This document shows positions 1 through 9,594 of a stretch of 64,000 nucleotides of DNA, piece after piece. The notes below the pieces were generated by a model, which searched no databases, was not told where the DNA came from, and worked only from the letters and a program-made list of their open reading frames with translations. Positions within the stretch are counted from its first letter, which is position 1. Every line of letters begins with the position of its first letter. This DNA is from Anaerococcus tetradius ATCC 35098. Its GTDB lineage: Bacteria; Bacillota; Clostridia; Tissierellales; Peptoniphilaceae. The stretch lies in the NCBI RefSeq assembly GCF_000159095.1, contig NZ_GG666296.1:398720-462719 (forward strand). Direction: 5' to 3'. A program made the position numbers and the translations under genes.

Positions 1-1236
1 ATAATCGTAGTTGGAGCTGCAACTAAGGCCCACCCAGAACTTCAAATTGACTTACCAATGCTAATTCAAAATGCAATGTTTGTAGCAGGTCTTGGATCAC
101 TTATCCAACTTTATCCAGTATGGAAGATTGGTGCAAAGCTTCCAGTAATAATGGGAGTTAGTTTTTCTTTCCTAGCTTCTCTTTTGTATGTAGCTACTAC
201 ATATAATTATCCAACAATGATTGGTGCAGTTATAGTTGGTGGCTGTATAGAAGGAAGCCTTGGTCTTTGTGCTAAGTATTGGAGAAAGTTTGTTTCTCCT
301 ATAGTTTCTGCCTGTGTAGTTACAACGATTGGTTTCTCCATACTTAATGTAGGTGCAGCTTCCTTCGGTGGTGGACATGGAGCAGCAGATTTTGGATCAA
401 CACAAAATTTAATCATAGGCACAGTTACTTTGGTAGCATGTTTATTATTTAATATTTATGCAAAAGGTTTTTGGAAGCGACTTTCTGTATTATTTGGTCT
501 AATCGTAGGTTATATACTTTCTGTATTTTTGGGAAAGATTGATTTTGGACCAATACTTAGTGCAAAATTCTTATCTATACCACAATTTATGCCATTCAAG
601 CCAGAGTTTAATTTAAATGCTATTATAGCTCTTGTTGTAGTATATCTCGTTTCAGCAGCTGAAACTATAGGCGATACTACAGCAGTTTGTGTGGGTGGTT
701 TAGGAAGAGATATAACTGAAAGAGAAGTACAAGGTTCCCTTGCTTGTGATGGTTTCCTAAGTGCTGTATCTGGACTATTCGGATGTACACCAATCACTTC
801 ATTTAGCCAAAACGTTGGTCTTGTTGCAATGACAAAGGTAGTAAATAGATTTACCATAAGATTTGGTGCTTTGACTCTAATTCTTGCAGCTTTGTTCCCA
901 AAAATAGGAGCATTCTTCTCAACCCTACCAGAGCCAGTTCTTGGTGGTTGTACAATTATGATGTTCGGTTCAATTGTTGTAAGTGGTATGAATATGATTG
1001 CTAGATGTGGTTTCACATCAAGAAATACTACAATAGCATCCCTTTCTCTAAGTATGGGTATTGGTTTTACACAAGTGCCAGAAATATTTAAGGAATTCCC
1101 ACCTCTATTAAGAGATGTATTTTCAGCAAACCCAGTAGCAAATGTATTTGTAATTGCCCTAGTGCTAACATTCCTACTTCCAAAAGTTAAAAAGGAAGAA
1201 GAAATGGAAATAGCAATAGATATTGAAGAAAAATAA
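1..1236 (+). CDS. NCS2-family purine (xanthine/uracil) permease, 5' end outside the window
   Basis: This is the C-terminal 411 residues of a polytopic nucleobase:cation symporter. The frame is open from base 1, so the true start lies upstream and the Met codon at 58 is internal. Many hydrophobic segments are visible. The family signature is clear: SAAETIGDTTAV, then GGLGRDITEREVQGSLACDG, then a segment with FGCTPITSFSQNVGL (the QNxG motif). It would import a purine base such as xanthine or urate with protons or sodium. The neighbouring molybdenum hydroxylases and dihydropyrimidinase fit a purine catabolic role. The exact substrate cannot be told from the sequence. Confidence 0.9.
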   Translation: MIVVGAATKAHPELQIDLPMLIQNAMFVAGLGSLIQLYPVWKIGAKLPVIMGVSFSFLASLLYVATTYNYPTMIGAVIVGGCIEGSLGLCAKYWRKFVSPIVSACVVTTIGFSILNVGAASFGGGHGAADFGSTQNLIIGTVTLVACLLFNIYAKGFWKRLSVLFGLIVGYILSVFLGKIDFGPILSAKFLSIPQFMPFKPEFNLNAIIALVVVYLVSAAETIGDTTAVCVGGLGRDITEREVQGSLACDGFLSAVSGLFGCTPITSFSQNVGLVAMTKVVNRFTIRFGALTLILAALFPKIGAFFSTLPEPVLGGCTIMMFGSIVVSGMNMIARCGFTSRNTTIASLSLSMGIGFTQVPEIFKEFPPLLRDVFSANPVANVFVIALVLTFLLPKVKKEEEMEIAIDIEEK

Positions 1237-1237
1237 C

Positions 1238-1264
1238 AAAAATTGGGGATTTTCCCCAATTTTT
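1238..1264 (+). terminator. Rho-independent terminator after the permease
   Basis: A perfect 12-bp inverted repeat (AAAAATTGGGGA / TCCCCAATTTTT) with a 3-base loop ends in five T and starts two bases after the permease stop. It separates the permease from the hydroxylase operon. Confidence 0.8.
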
Positions 1265-1340
1265 GCCCCATCTGGGGTATACATATAAAAGGGATTGCAA
1301 ATATAAATTAATATATAAATATTTCTAAAATATATTCTTG

Positions 1341-1410
1341 CATCTAATAGTATATTTTAGATGTCTTTATACAAGCGGAAAAAGCTTGAAGGCTTGCTTT
1401 ATTTTTTCGC
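1341..1410 (+). promoter_or_regulatory. Two inverted repeats in the leader of the first hydroxylase operon
   Basis: CATCTAA (1341-1347) and TTAGATG (1357-1363) form a perfect 7-bp inverted repeat with a 9-base spacer, the size of a typical repressor operator. Downstream, GCGGAAAAAGC (1375-1385) can pair imperfectly with the GCTTTATTTTTTCGC arm ending at 1410. No purine riboswitch core was recognised in this 237-base gap. The role is a guess. Confidence 0.3.
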
Positions 1411-1473
1411 AGATTATAATCCAAGCGAGTCGAAATTCTTACAAATTAACTTATTGTCGATAGGAGGTTAAGT

Positions 1474-3768
1474 ATGTACGTAGGAAAAGATGTGAAAAGA
1501 GTAGATGCTTTCGATAAGGTAACTGGAAGAGCAAAGTTTGCTGAAGACTTGATGCCTAAAGATTGCTACACTGCAAAAATATTGCATTCTACTATAGGAC
1601 ATGGTCGAGTAGTAAGCTTTGATCTTGAAGAAGCAAAGAAAGTGCCAGGGGTTATCAAAATAGTAACTTGTTTTGATGTACCAAAGCATTGCTTTCCAAC
1701 TGCAGGTCACCCTTGGTCAACAGAAAAAGCCCACCAAGATATAGCTGATAGGAGATTGCTAAATGAGCATGTGAGATATTTTGGTGATGATATTGCAGCA
1801 GTAATAGCCCTAGATGAAGTTTCTGCCAAACAAGCCTTAAAGAAAATCAAGGTAGAGTATGAAGAATATGAGGTAAAAACTGATGTTTTCGATGCTATGA
1901 AGGATGTAAGCCATCCAATTCATGAAGAAAACCCAGACAATATTCTAAAGCATACTACTAATATCAGAGGAAATTTCGAAGAAGCTATTAAGGAAGAAGG
2001 ACTAATTAAGGTTGAAGGTTGGTATGAAACACCAATGATTCAACATTGCCATTTGGAAAATCCAGATGTTTATGCCTATATGGAGGCAGGTAAAATCGTC
2101 TGTGTTGCTTCAACACAAATCCCTCACATAGTAAGAAGATGTATCGGTCAAGCCCTAGGTATTGGTTGGGGTAAGGTTAGAGTTATAAAGCCATATATAG
2201 GTGGAGGTTTTGGTAATAAACAAGATACCCTCTATGAACCTCTATGTTCCTACCTAACAACCCAAGTGGCAGGCCATCCTGTTAAGCTTCTACCAAGTAG
2301 GGAAGAAACTTTTGTATCTACTAGAACAAGACACGCTATGAAGGTATATATAGCTTCATATGTTAGAAAAAATGGCGATTATGTAGCAAGAGAGCTAAGA
2401 ATTTTCTCAAATAATGGTGCTTATGCTTCTCACGGCCACTCAATTGCATCCAAGGCTTTAAACTGTTTCCACCAATTATATCCTTGTGAGAATGTTAAAG
2501 CTGAAGCTTACTCAATCTATACAAATCTTCCAACAGGTGGAGCTATGAGAGGTTATGGTATTCCTCAAGCTATGTTTGTAAATGAGAGCCACCACGATGA
2601 AGTTGCCAAGGCCTTAGGCATGGATCCTTTGGAATTAAAATTAAGAAATGTAATGCCTAAAGACTATTATGATCCATTCTCCCACAATCAAAACTATTTT
2701 GATTCTTTCAGAGCTTGCCTAGAAAAGGGAGCTAAGGAGATGGATTATTACAAGAAGAAAGAAAAATATCAAAATCAAACAGGTAATTATAGAAGAGGGG
2801 TAGGATGTGCAGTTTACTGGTATAACACAGGTGTTTATCCAATTTCCCTAGAATCATCTTCTTGTAGGATGATAGTTAATGAAGATGGTTCAGTCCAAGT
2901 CCAACTTCCTGAAACAGAGATTGGTCAAGGTGCAGATACTGCATTTTCACAAATGGCAGCCGATGCAATAGGAATGAAGTTTGAAGATATCCACATAGTA
3001 TCAAACCAAGATACAGATGTAGCTCCATTCGGTTTTGGAGCTTATGCTTCAAGACAAACCTATATGGCTTCCTTCTCAATAACAAAAACTGCAAAATCTC
3101 TAAAGAAAAAAATCCTTCACAGGGCTTATCTACAAACAGGTATAACAGAAGATAATCTCGATATTGTTGAAAGTAACATAGTTAGAGTTCCTGACGGAAA
3201 GATTTTACTAAGTATGGAAGATCTTGCGACAGAAGCAATGTACACCCTAAAAGATCCAAACCTACACATAACAGCAGAAGAAACCCACACCATAAGGTCT
3301 AATGCCTACTCTTTCGGAGCAAGCTTTGCTGAAGTTGAAGTTGATATCAATTTAGGAAAGGTAAAAGTTCTAAAATTAATCAATGTTCATGATGTAGGTA
3401 GACTTATAAATCCAGCCCTAGCAGAAGCCCAAGCCCATGGTGGTATGAGCATGGCTGTAGGTTTCGCTCTATCAGAAGAGATGAAATATAACGATAAGGG
3501 AAAAATCCTAAATAACAACCTATTAGACTATAAGCTAGGAACTGTAGCTGATACTCCAGAATTTGAAGTATATTTTATAGAAAATCCTGAACCAACAAGT
3601 CCATTCAACACCAAATCCCTTGGAGAGCCACCAACATGTGCACCAGCTCCTGCCATTAGAAATGCTATCTATCAGGCAACAGGAGTACCAGTTAGAAAGG
3701 CTCCAATGACACCACACGTTCTCTTCCCATTATTTAAGGAAGCTGGACTAATAGATAACGACTTATAA
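1474..3768 (+). CDS. xdhA: Molybdenum-binding subunit of a xanthine-dehydrogenase-type hydroxylase
   Basis: This 764-residue protein is a full-length large subunit of the xanthine oxidase family. It would bind molybdopterin cytosine dinucleotide and hydroxylate a purine or related N-heterocycle. Visible family motifs are GGGFGNKQD, FSNNGAYASHG, GGAMRGYGIPQ and EIGQGADT. The loop SLGEPPTCAPAPAI carries the catalytic Glu (about residue 718). It begins with an ATG behind a strong AGGAGG (1461-1466). FAD and FeS subunit genes follow immediately, in the same Mo-FAD-FeS order as E. coli xdhABC. The substrate may be xanthine, hypoxanthine, nicotinate or another heterocycle; the sequence alone does not decide. 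The surrounding selenium genes suggest a labile selenium ligand at Mo, which is an inference. Confidence 0.88.
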   Translation: MYVGKDVKRVDAFDKVTGRAKFAEDLMPKDCYTAKILHSTIGHGRVVSFDLEEAKKVPGVIKIVTCFDVPKHCFPTAGHPWSTEKAHQDIADRRLLNEHVRYFGDDIAAVIALDEVSAKQALKKIKVEYEEYEVKTDVFDAMKDVSHPIHEENPDNILKHTTNIRGNFEEAIKEEGLIKVEGWYETPMIQHCHLENPDVYAYMEAGKIVCVASTQIPHIVRRCIGQALGIGWGKVRVIKPYIGGGFGNKQDTLYEPLCSYLTTQVAGHPVKLLPSREETFVSTRTRHAMKVYIASYVRKNGDYVARELRIFSNNGAYASHGHSIASKALNCFHQLYPCENVKAEAYSIYTNLPTGGAMRGYGIPQAMFVNESHHDEVAKALGMDPLELKLRNVMPKDYYDPFSHNQNYFDSFRACLEKGAKEMDYYKKKEKYQNQTGNYRRGVGCAVYWYNTGVYPISLESSSCRMIVNEDGSVQVQLPETEIGQGADTAFSQMAADAIGMKFEDIHIVSNQDTDVAPFGFGAYASRQTYMASFSITKTAKSLKKKILHRAYLQTGITEDNLDIVESNIVRVPDGKILLSMEDLATEAMYTLKDPNLHITAEETHTIRSNAYSFGASFAEVEVDINLGKVKVLKLINVHDVGRLINPALAEAQAHGGMSMAVGFALSEEMKYNDKGKILNNNLLDYKLGTVADTPEFEVYFIENPEPTSPFNTKSLGEPPTCAPAPAIRNAIYQATGVPVRKAPMTPHVLFPLFKEAGLIDNDL

Positions 3769-3781
3769 GAAAGGATTTGAA

Positions 3782-4669
3782 ATGTTTGATGTAGAAAATA
3801 TTTATGAAGCTTATACTGTAGATGAAGCATGCGAAATTCTAAAGGAAAAACCAAACTTGAGAATAATCGCAGGTGGAACAGATGTCCTCGTTAAGCTAAG
3901 AGAAGGTAGCATGGAAGATAAAGAACTTCTATCTATCCACCTTATTGATGAACTAGATAAAATTGAAATGCTAGAAGATAAAACAATAAAAATCGGAAGC
4001 ATACAAACTTTCGCCCACCTAGCAGGAAATCCAATAATCAAAGAAAATATAGATTTCCTTGGCAAGGCTGTCCTAACAGCAGGGGGCCCTCAACTAAGAA
4101 ATGCTGCAACAATTGGAGGAAATATCTGCAATGCTGCTCCATCAGCAGACTCTGCACCTAGTATGTTTGTTCTAGATGCTATTGTAGAAATAGCTAGCAC
4201 AAAAGGCAGAAGAGAAGTGCCAATTACAGAGTTTTACAAGGGACTTGGCAAGGTTTATCTAGAAGATGATGAACTATGCGTAGGATTTAAGATAAAAGAA
4301 GAAAACTACAAGGGCTTTTATGGTCATTACTTCAAATATGCTATGAGAAATGCCATGGATATAGCAACAAGCTCTTGTGCAGTTAATGTAAAGCTAGACG
4401 ATAAGGGAATAATAGAAAAAATCAAGGCCTGCTATGGAGTTGCTTCAGTTATTCCAGTAAGAGTCTACAAGGCTGAAGAAGCCTTCATAGGAAAAGAACT
4501 AAACGAAGAAAATATAAGGGCCTTTGCAAAACTTGCCCTTGAAGAACTCTCACCAAGAAACTCTTGGAGAGCTAGCAAAGAGTTAAGAACACAAATCTTA
4601 TACGAAATTTGCTGTAGAAACCTAAGAGCCTGCCTAGAAGATTTTAGAGGAGAGAAAAATGCACACTAA
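3782..4669 (+). CDS. xdhB: FAD-binding subunit of the molybdenum hydroxylase
   Basis: This is a 295-residue medium subunit of the CoxM/XdhB type. It shows the two FAD-binding signatures of the family, IAGGTDVLVKLREG near residue 30 and TAGGPQLRNAATIGGNICNA near residues 100-120, and a C-terminal CO-dehydrogenase-flavoprotein domain. It would pass electrons from the FeS clusters to NAD or another acceptor. It starts 13 bases after the Mo subunit stop and overlaps the FeS subunit start by 11 bases, so the three genes are one transcriptional and probably translationally coupled unit. The second hydroxylase downstream (6955-9594) has no FAD domain of its own, so this subunit might be shared; that is speculative. 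Confidence 0.87.
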   Translation: MFDVENIYEAYTVDEACEILKEKPNLRIIAGGTDVLVKLREGSMEDKELLSIHLIDELDKIEMLEDKTIKIGSIQTFAHLAGNPIIKENIDFLGKAVLTAGGPQLRNAATIGGNICNAAPSADSAPSMFVLDAIVEIASTKGRREVPITEFYKGLGKVYLEDDELCVGFKIKEENYKGFYGHYFKYAMRNAMDIATSSCAVNVKLDDKGIIEKIKACYGVASVIPVRVYKAEEAFIGKELNEENIRAFAKLALEELSPRNSWRASKELRTQILYEICCRNLRACLEDFRGEKNAH

Positions 4670-5213
4670 AGAATATGGACCATACGCACCAAAAGCAGAA
4701 AAAATATCATATTACAAACCAAATTACAAGCTCGTAAAATGTAGGGTAAATGGAGTGCCTGTCGAAAAGATGGTAGATAAGAGAGCATCCCTAACAGACT
4801 TTTTGAGGGGAGATTTTGGCCTAACATCTGTTAAGAAGGGTTGTGAAGTTGGAGAATGTGGAGCATGTTCCGTCTTAATAGATGGAGAGAGTGTTGACTC
4901 TTGCCTATCTCTTGCCATTTGGGCTGAAGGAAAAGACATATGGACAACAGAAGGCCTTAAAGCCTCTGATGGCTCAATAAGCTTAGTCCAACAAGCCTTC
5001 ATTGATCATGCAGCAGTTCAATGTGGATTCTGTACTCCAGGATTTATAATAAGGGCGACAGAAGTAGTTCATAGAAAGATTAGATATACAAGAGATGAAC
5101 TAAGGGTTGAACTTGCAGGAAATATGTGTAGATGCACAGGATATGAAAATATCCTAAGAGCTGTTGAAGATGCAATAGAGATAGAAATAGCTAAAGACGG
5201 CGAAAATAAATAA
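4659..5213 (+). CDS. xdhC: [2Fe-2S] subunit of the molybdenum hydroxylase
   Basis: This 184-residue small subunit carries both clusters of the family. The plant-ferredoxin-type cluster uses Cys62, Cys67, Cys70 and Cys82 in GCEVGECGAC. The helical-domain cluster uses Cys122 and Cys125 (QCGFCTPG) and Cys157 and Cys159 (CRCTGYEN). About 25 residues precede the ferredoxin fold, slightly more than in typical family members. It overlaps the end of xdhB by 11 bases. The name follows E. coli xdhC, the FeS subunit, and must not be confused with the XdhC/CoxI maturation protein at 11637-12443. Confidence 0.88.
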   Translation: MHTKEYGPYAPKAEKISYYKPNYKLVKCRVNGVPVEKMVDKRASLTDFLRGDFGLTSVKKGCEVGECGACSVLIDGESVDSCLSLAIWAEGKDIWTTEGLKASDGSISLVQQAFIDHAAVQCGFCTPGFIIRATEVVHRKIRYTRDELRVELAGNMCRCTGYENILRAVEDAIEIEIAKDGENK

Positions 5214-5266
5214 AAGCCAAGCCATAAATCCAGATAAGGCAATAAAGATTCAATCAAAAAAGATAT

Positions 5267-5303
5267 AAAACTCAAAAAGGGCTTATGCTTCTTTTTGAGT
5301 TTT
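5267..5303 (+). terminator. Terminator closing the xdhABC operon
   Basis: A perfect 13-bp stem (AAAACTCAAAAAG / CTTTTTGAGTTTT) with an 11-base loop lies 53 bases after the FeS subunit stop. The symmetric A and T ends would let it work in both directions. The rest of the gap from 5304 to 5463 is AT-rich with no gene seen. Confidence 0.8.
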
Positions 5304-5463
5304 ATCAAATTTACATCTATCTAGCTTTACAAGAAAAGTACAAGCACTAGCCTAGAAAAAAGCTTTAGAATTTACTTGCTTAATAATAAGCTTAGTTAAG
5401 AAATTTTAATTATCTAAATCCTTAATTAAGTCTAAAAATCTAATGAATTTCTTTAAGGAAAAA

Positions 5464-5550
5464 TTTAACTTTTAGTTCGTTTGTGTTAAAATATAAGTGA
5501 GTGTAAACGTTAACTGAAATTCATTTTAATTTTTATTGTAACATGTTACA
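5464..5550 (+). promoter_or_regulatory. Candidate promoter and palindromic operator upstream of the dihydropyrimidinase
   Basis: TTTAAC (5464-5469) and TAAAAT (5487-5492), with a 17-base spacer, form a plausible sigma-A promoter. Forty-five bases further on, TGTAACATGTTACA (5537-5550) is a perfect 14-bp palindrome placed between the expected start of transcription and the ribosome site. Its position suits a repressor that blocks elongation or promoter escape. No regulator gene is next to it. Confidence 0.45.
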
Positions 5551-5572
5551 TACTATAAATTTAGGAGATAAG

Positions 5573-6946
5573 ATGTCTATTTTATTAAAAAATGCGCAAA
5601 TACTTTGCGAAGATAAATTTTTGAAAAAGGATTTATATATTGAAGATGAAACAATAGCTGAAATAGCAGATTGTATAGATAAGAGAGCAGATAGGGAAAT
5701 TAACTGTGAAGGAAAACTCGTCCTTGCAGGAGGAGTAGATGTTCACACCCACCTATCCCTTGACTTGGGAAAATTTGTATCCATTGATGACTTCTATACA
5801 GGAACAAGGGCGGCAAGCTATGGAGGAACAACTTCTATTGTCGATCATATAGCCTTTGGTCCAAAAGATTCTTTGGTTTCAGATATGATAGCTAAGTACC
5901 ACAAGATGGCAGATGGAGTTTGTGTAATTGATTATTCTTTCCATGGGGCTATCCAAAAAGCATCTGATCAAATTTTGGATGAGCTTGAAAAGCTTTACAA
6001 AGAAGGGATTGTTTCTACAAAGATTTATACAACCTATGGCGGAAAGCTTGAAGATGATTCTATGCTAAAGATATTAAAGAAGGCAAAAGAAACTGGCACA
6101 GTAGTATGCGTTCATTGTGAAAACGATGGTATGATTAAAGAATTAAGAGACGAAGCCCAAAAGGCAGGCAAGCTTTCACCAATTTTCCATGCCAAAACTA
6201 GACCAGCAGAAGCTGAGGCAGAAGCAATTAATAGGCTAATTTATTTAAGCGAGCTTGCAGGTTTTCCTAAGCTTTATATAGTTCATACTTCATCAGCCTT
6301 GGGTCTAAATGAGATTAGAAATGCTAGAAAACGTGGGGTAAAGAACCTATATTGTGAAACCTGCACCCAATATTTGACCTTAACTGAAGAAAAATATGAA
6401 GAGGGTGGCCCAAGCCAAGGAGTTAAATATATTTGTGCTCCACCTCTAAGGAAAAAATCTGACCTAGAGGCTCTCTGGGAAGGGGTAGCTGATGGCACAG
6501 TTAATGTTATTGCTACTGATCATTGCCCATTTTTCTATGAAAAAGAAAAACTTCCTTACAAGGATGATTTCCTCAATGCTCCAGGAGGCATACCAGGAAT
6601 AGAAGAGAGGATGGAAGTTATTCTTACTGAAGGAGTAAGGAGGGGAATTTCCCTAAAGACTTTGACAGAGTTTCTTAGCAAAAATCCTGCTAAGATTTTC
6701 GGTCTTTCCCACAAGAAGGGAAGTATTGAAGTAGGAAAAGATGCTGACATTGCCATATTTGATGAGAAAAGCTATACAATTAGCCAGGCCAATAGACATT
6801 CGGTATGTGATTATACGACTTATGAAGGATTTAAGTCCTCTTATAAATTAAAGCTACTTATAGCGCGTGGAAAGGTTATTTTAGATGATGATGGCTACCA
6901 TGCTAAGAAGGGCCAGGGTAGATTTATTAAAAGAAAATTTGATTAG
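5573..6946 (+). CDS. hydA: Dihydropyrimidinase / D-hydantoinase-type cyclic amidohydrolase
   Basis: This 457-residue amidohydrolase has the metal-site signature GGVDVHTHLS near residue 60, the carboxylated-Lys region STKIYTTYGG (Lys150), VCVHCEND, YIVHTSSALG and ATDHCPFF. These are the usual metal ligands of hydantoinases and dihydropyrimidinases. It opens cyclic ureides or hydantoins, which suits a step after purine hydroxylation. The start chosen is the ATG at 5573, with AGGAGA at 5563-5568. An in-frame ATG at 5543 lies inside the palindrome region and has no ribosome site. It is followed after 8 bases by the fused hydroxylase, so the two are co-transcribed. The natural substrate is not determined. 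Confidence 0.85.
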   Translation: MSILLKNAQILCEDKFLKKDLYIEDETIAEIADCIDKRADREINCEGKLVLAGGVDVHTHLSLDLGKFVSIDDFYTGTRAASYGGTTSIVDHIAFGPKDSLVSDMIAKYHKMADGVCVIDYSFHGAIQKASDQILDELEKLYKEGIVSTKIYTTYGGKLEDDSMLKILKKAKETGTVVCVHCENDGMIKELRDEAQKAGKLSPIFHAKTRPAEAEAEAINRLIYLSELAGFPKLYIVHTSSALGLNEIRNARKRGVKNLYCETCTQYLTLTEEKYEEGGPSQGVKYICAPPLRKKSDLEALWEGVADGTVNVIATDHCPFFYEKEKLPYKDDFLNAPGGIPGIEERMEVILTEGVRRGISLKTLTEFLSKNPAKIFGLSHKKGSIEVGKDADIAIFDEKSYTISQANRHSVCDYTTYEGFKSSYKLKLLIARGKVILDDDGYHAKKGQGRFIKRKFD

Positions 6947-6954
6947 GAGAAAAC

Positions 6955-9594
6955 ATGACTAATATTTTGATAGGAGAAAGGATAGAAGGTCAAGAACCTT
7001 TTATCGTTAATATAAATAACAAATCGTATGAGACCTACGAAGATAAAACTCTACTGAGGTTTTTGCGTGATGATTTAAAAATTGTTTCAGTAAAAGACGG
7101 TTGTTCCCAAGGAGCTTGTGGTACTTGTACGGTAATGGTCGATGATGCCAAGACCCTAGCTTGTACTAGGAAGTTATCAAAACTTGCTGGCAAAGAAATC
7201 CTTACCATAGAAGGCCTAACAGACTTAGAAAAAAATGCCTTTGTCCACGCCTTCTCTAAGGCTGGGGCAGTTCAATGTGGTTTCTGTATTCCAGGCATGG
7301 TTATGAGTGGAGCGGCGATCATTCGTCAAAATCCAAACCCTAGCGAAGATGATATCAAGGATGGTATTAAGCAAAATATTTGTAGGTGCACAGGCTATGT
7401 TAAAATCATCGAAGGCATTAAGCTTGCCTCAGAGATAATTAATGGCAATATAGAAATAACAAATGACGAAAAAGACAGGATTAAGGTTGGAGATGAGTTC
7501 TTTAGAATAGATGCTCATGATAAGGTTCTTGGAGTTGGTGAATATGTCGATGATATGATTCTTCCAGATACAAAAGTCGCATCAGCCATAAGAAGCAAAT
7601 ATCCAAGGGCAAAAATCCTTAAAATTGATAAGTCCAAGGCCGAAGCCCTCGATGGGGTTTATGGGGTTCTTACAGCTAAAGACGTTCCAAACAACAAGGT
7701 AGGCCATATCTTCCAAGATTGGGATGTCTTCATAGCTGAGGGCGATATAACAAGGAGCATGGGAGATGCAATCTGTCTTGTAGTCGCAGAAAATACAAAA
7801 ATTCTTGAAGAAGCTAAAAAGCTCGTAGAAATAGAATATGAGGAGCTTACTCCTGTTTCATCAATAGCCGAAGCAGAAGATCCAAATGCTCCTCTCGTTC
7901 ATCCTACAGGAAATCTCTGCCAAGAACGTCACGTAAGCCGTGGTAATGCCGAGGAAGCCTTCAAGAAGTGTAAGTACATAGTTGAAGAAACTTATACAAC
8001 CCCCTTTACAGAGCACGCCTTTCTAGAGCCAGAATGTGCAATAGCTGAGCCTATGGGAGATGGAGTTAAGCTTTATACAACTGACCAATCCGTTTATGAT
8101 ACAAGGAAAGAAACTCTAATAATGTTTGGCTGGCAAGATGAACCAGAAAGAGTTGTAGTTGAGAATAAATTGATAGGAGGAGGCTTTGGAGGTAAGGAAG
8201 ATGTTTCCTGCCAACACTTAGCAGCCCTTGCAGCCTATAAGTATCAAATTAGGGTTAAGGTTAAATTTACTAGGGATGAATCATTAAGATTCCACCCAAA
8301 AAGACACCCTATGATTGGAACCTTCAAGCTCGGTTGTGATGAAGAAGGAAACTTCCTAGCCATGCAAGCAACTATCAAGATGGATACAGGTGCTTACGCA
8401 TCCCTTTGCGGACCAGTTCTAGAAAGAGCCTGTACCCACTCAGTAGGCCCTTACCATTATGAGAACACTCAAATAGATGGTTATGGCTACTACACCAACA
8501 ATCCACCAGCAGGAGCTTTCAGAGGTTTTGGTGTTTGCCAATCAAACTTTGCCTTCGAAAGTAATATAAACTTACTTGCCGAAAAAGTAGGGATTTCTCC
8601 TTGGGAGATAAGATACAAAAACGCTATTAGACCTGGCGAAGTCTTGCCAAATGGTCAAATTGCTGATACATCTACATCCCTTGTCGAGACCCTTGAAGCT
8701 GCAAAAGCTATCTATGAAGAAAATATAGACAGGGCAGGTATAGCCTGTGCCATGAAAAACGCTGGTGTCGGAGTTGGACTTCCTGATAAGGGTAGGGCTA
8801 AGATAGTTGTAGAAGATGGCATAGCAGTTTTATATTGTGCAGCAAGCGATCTTGGTCAAGGAGCGCAAACAGTCTTTAAGCAAATGGTTCTTGATGTAAC
8901 AGGCTTAAAAGCTAATCAAGTTAAGATTATCCATCCAAATTCAGCAAACTCGCCAGATTCAGGAACATCATCAGGTTCTCGTCAAACCCTAATATCTGGT
9001 GAAGCGGTTAAGAAGGTTTCTGAGAAATTTAAGGTAGAGTTAGATAAGGTTAGTGACATCAAAGAACTTAATGGTAAAGAATTCATACATGAATATTTTG
9101 ATCCAACAGATCCTCTAAATTCTGATAAGGAAAACCCTGTAAGCCACATAGCCTATGGTTTTTCTACAAATGTTGTAATCTTAAATGACGATGGAACTGT
9201 TAGAAAAGTATTTGCAGCTACTGATGCTGGTAAGGTAATAAATCCTAAGGCCATAGAAGGTCAGCTAGAAGGTGGAATAATCATGGGACTAGGTTATGCT
9301 CTAACTGAGGACTTCAAGCTTGATAAATCTAAGGTCAAGGCCAAATATGGAACTTTGGGCTTGTGGAGAGCACCAATGATTCCAGAAATTGAAACAGTCT
9401 TTGTACAAAAAAAGGATGAAGATTTACTAGATAGGGCCTTCGGAGCTAAGGGAGTTGGAGAGATTGCTACAATTCCAGTAGCCCCAGCTGTTCAGGGAGC
9501 TTATTATAGGCTTGATCATGTTCTAAGAAGGGATTTCCCTATGAAGGAAACTGCTTATAGTAAACCAAAGAAGAATTTTAATGAAAAAAATTGA
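6955..9594 (+). CDS. Selenium-dependent xanthine dehydrogenase, fused FeS and Mo domains
   Basis: This 879-residue protein joins an N-terminal [2Fe-2S] module to a molybdopterin-binding module without a FAD domain. The FeS module uses Cys50, 55, 58 and 70, then Cys108, 111, 143 and 145. The Mo part shows GGGFGGKED, MDTGAYASLCGP, GAFRGFGVCQ and DLGQGAQT. The catalytic loop is GAKGVGEIAT, with Glu836. This layout matches the selenium-dependent xanthine dehydrogenase family first described around orphan selD genes. It sits directly upstream of yqeC, mocA-like, yqeB and XdhC-family genes, the known companions of that family. Electrons must leave through another flavoprotein, possibly the XdhB subunit above. 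Selenium dependence is inferred from family and context. Confidence 0.88.
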   Translation: MTNILIGERIEGQEPFIVNINNKSYETYEDKTLLRFLRDDLKIVSVKDGCSQGACGTCTVMVDDAKTLACTRKLSKLAGKEILTIEGLTDLEKNAFVHAFSKAGAVQCGFCIPGMVMSGAAIIRQNPNPSEDDIKDGIKQNICRCTGYVKIIEGIKLASEIINGNIEITNDEKDRIKVGDEFFRIDAHDKVLGVGEYVDDMILPDTKVASAIRSKYPRAKILKIDKSKAEALDGVYGVLTAKDVPNNKVGHIFQDWDVFIAEGDITRSMGDAICLVVAENTKILEEAKKLVEIEYEELTPVSSIAEAEDPNAPLVHPTGNLCQERHVSRGNAEEAFKKCKYIVEETYTTPFTEHAFLEPECAIAEPMGDGVKLYTTDQSVYDTRKETLIMFGWQDEPERVVVENKLIGGGFGGKEDVSCQHLAALAAYKYQIRVKVKFTRDESLRFHPKRHPMIGTFKLGCDEEGNFLAMQATIKMDTGAYASLCGPVLERACTHSVGPYHYENTQIDGYGYYTNNPPAGAFRGFGVCQSNFAFESNINLLAEKVGISPWEIRYKNAIRPGEVLPNGQIADTSTSLVETLEAAKAIYEENIDRAGIACAMKNAGVGVGLPDKGRAKIVVEDGIAVLYCAASDLGQGAQTVFKQMVLDVTGLKANQVKIIHPNSANSPDSGTSSGSRQTLISGEAVKKVSEKFKVELDKVSDIKELNGKEFIHEYFDPTDPLNSDKENPVSHIAYGFSTNVVILNDDGTVRKVFAATDAGKVINPKAIEGQLEGGIIMGLGYALTEDFKLDKSKVKAKYGTLGLWRAPMIPEIETVFVQKKDEDLLDRAFGAKGVGEIATIPVAPAVQGAYYRLDHVLRRDFPMKETAYSKPKKNFNEKN

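Noticed and set aside
1265-1473. Possible purine riboswitch before the first hydroxylase gene
   Set aside because: I looked for the conserved purine aptamer core and the P1-P3 arrangement and did not find it; only two simple inverted repeats are present.
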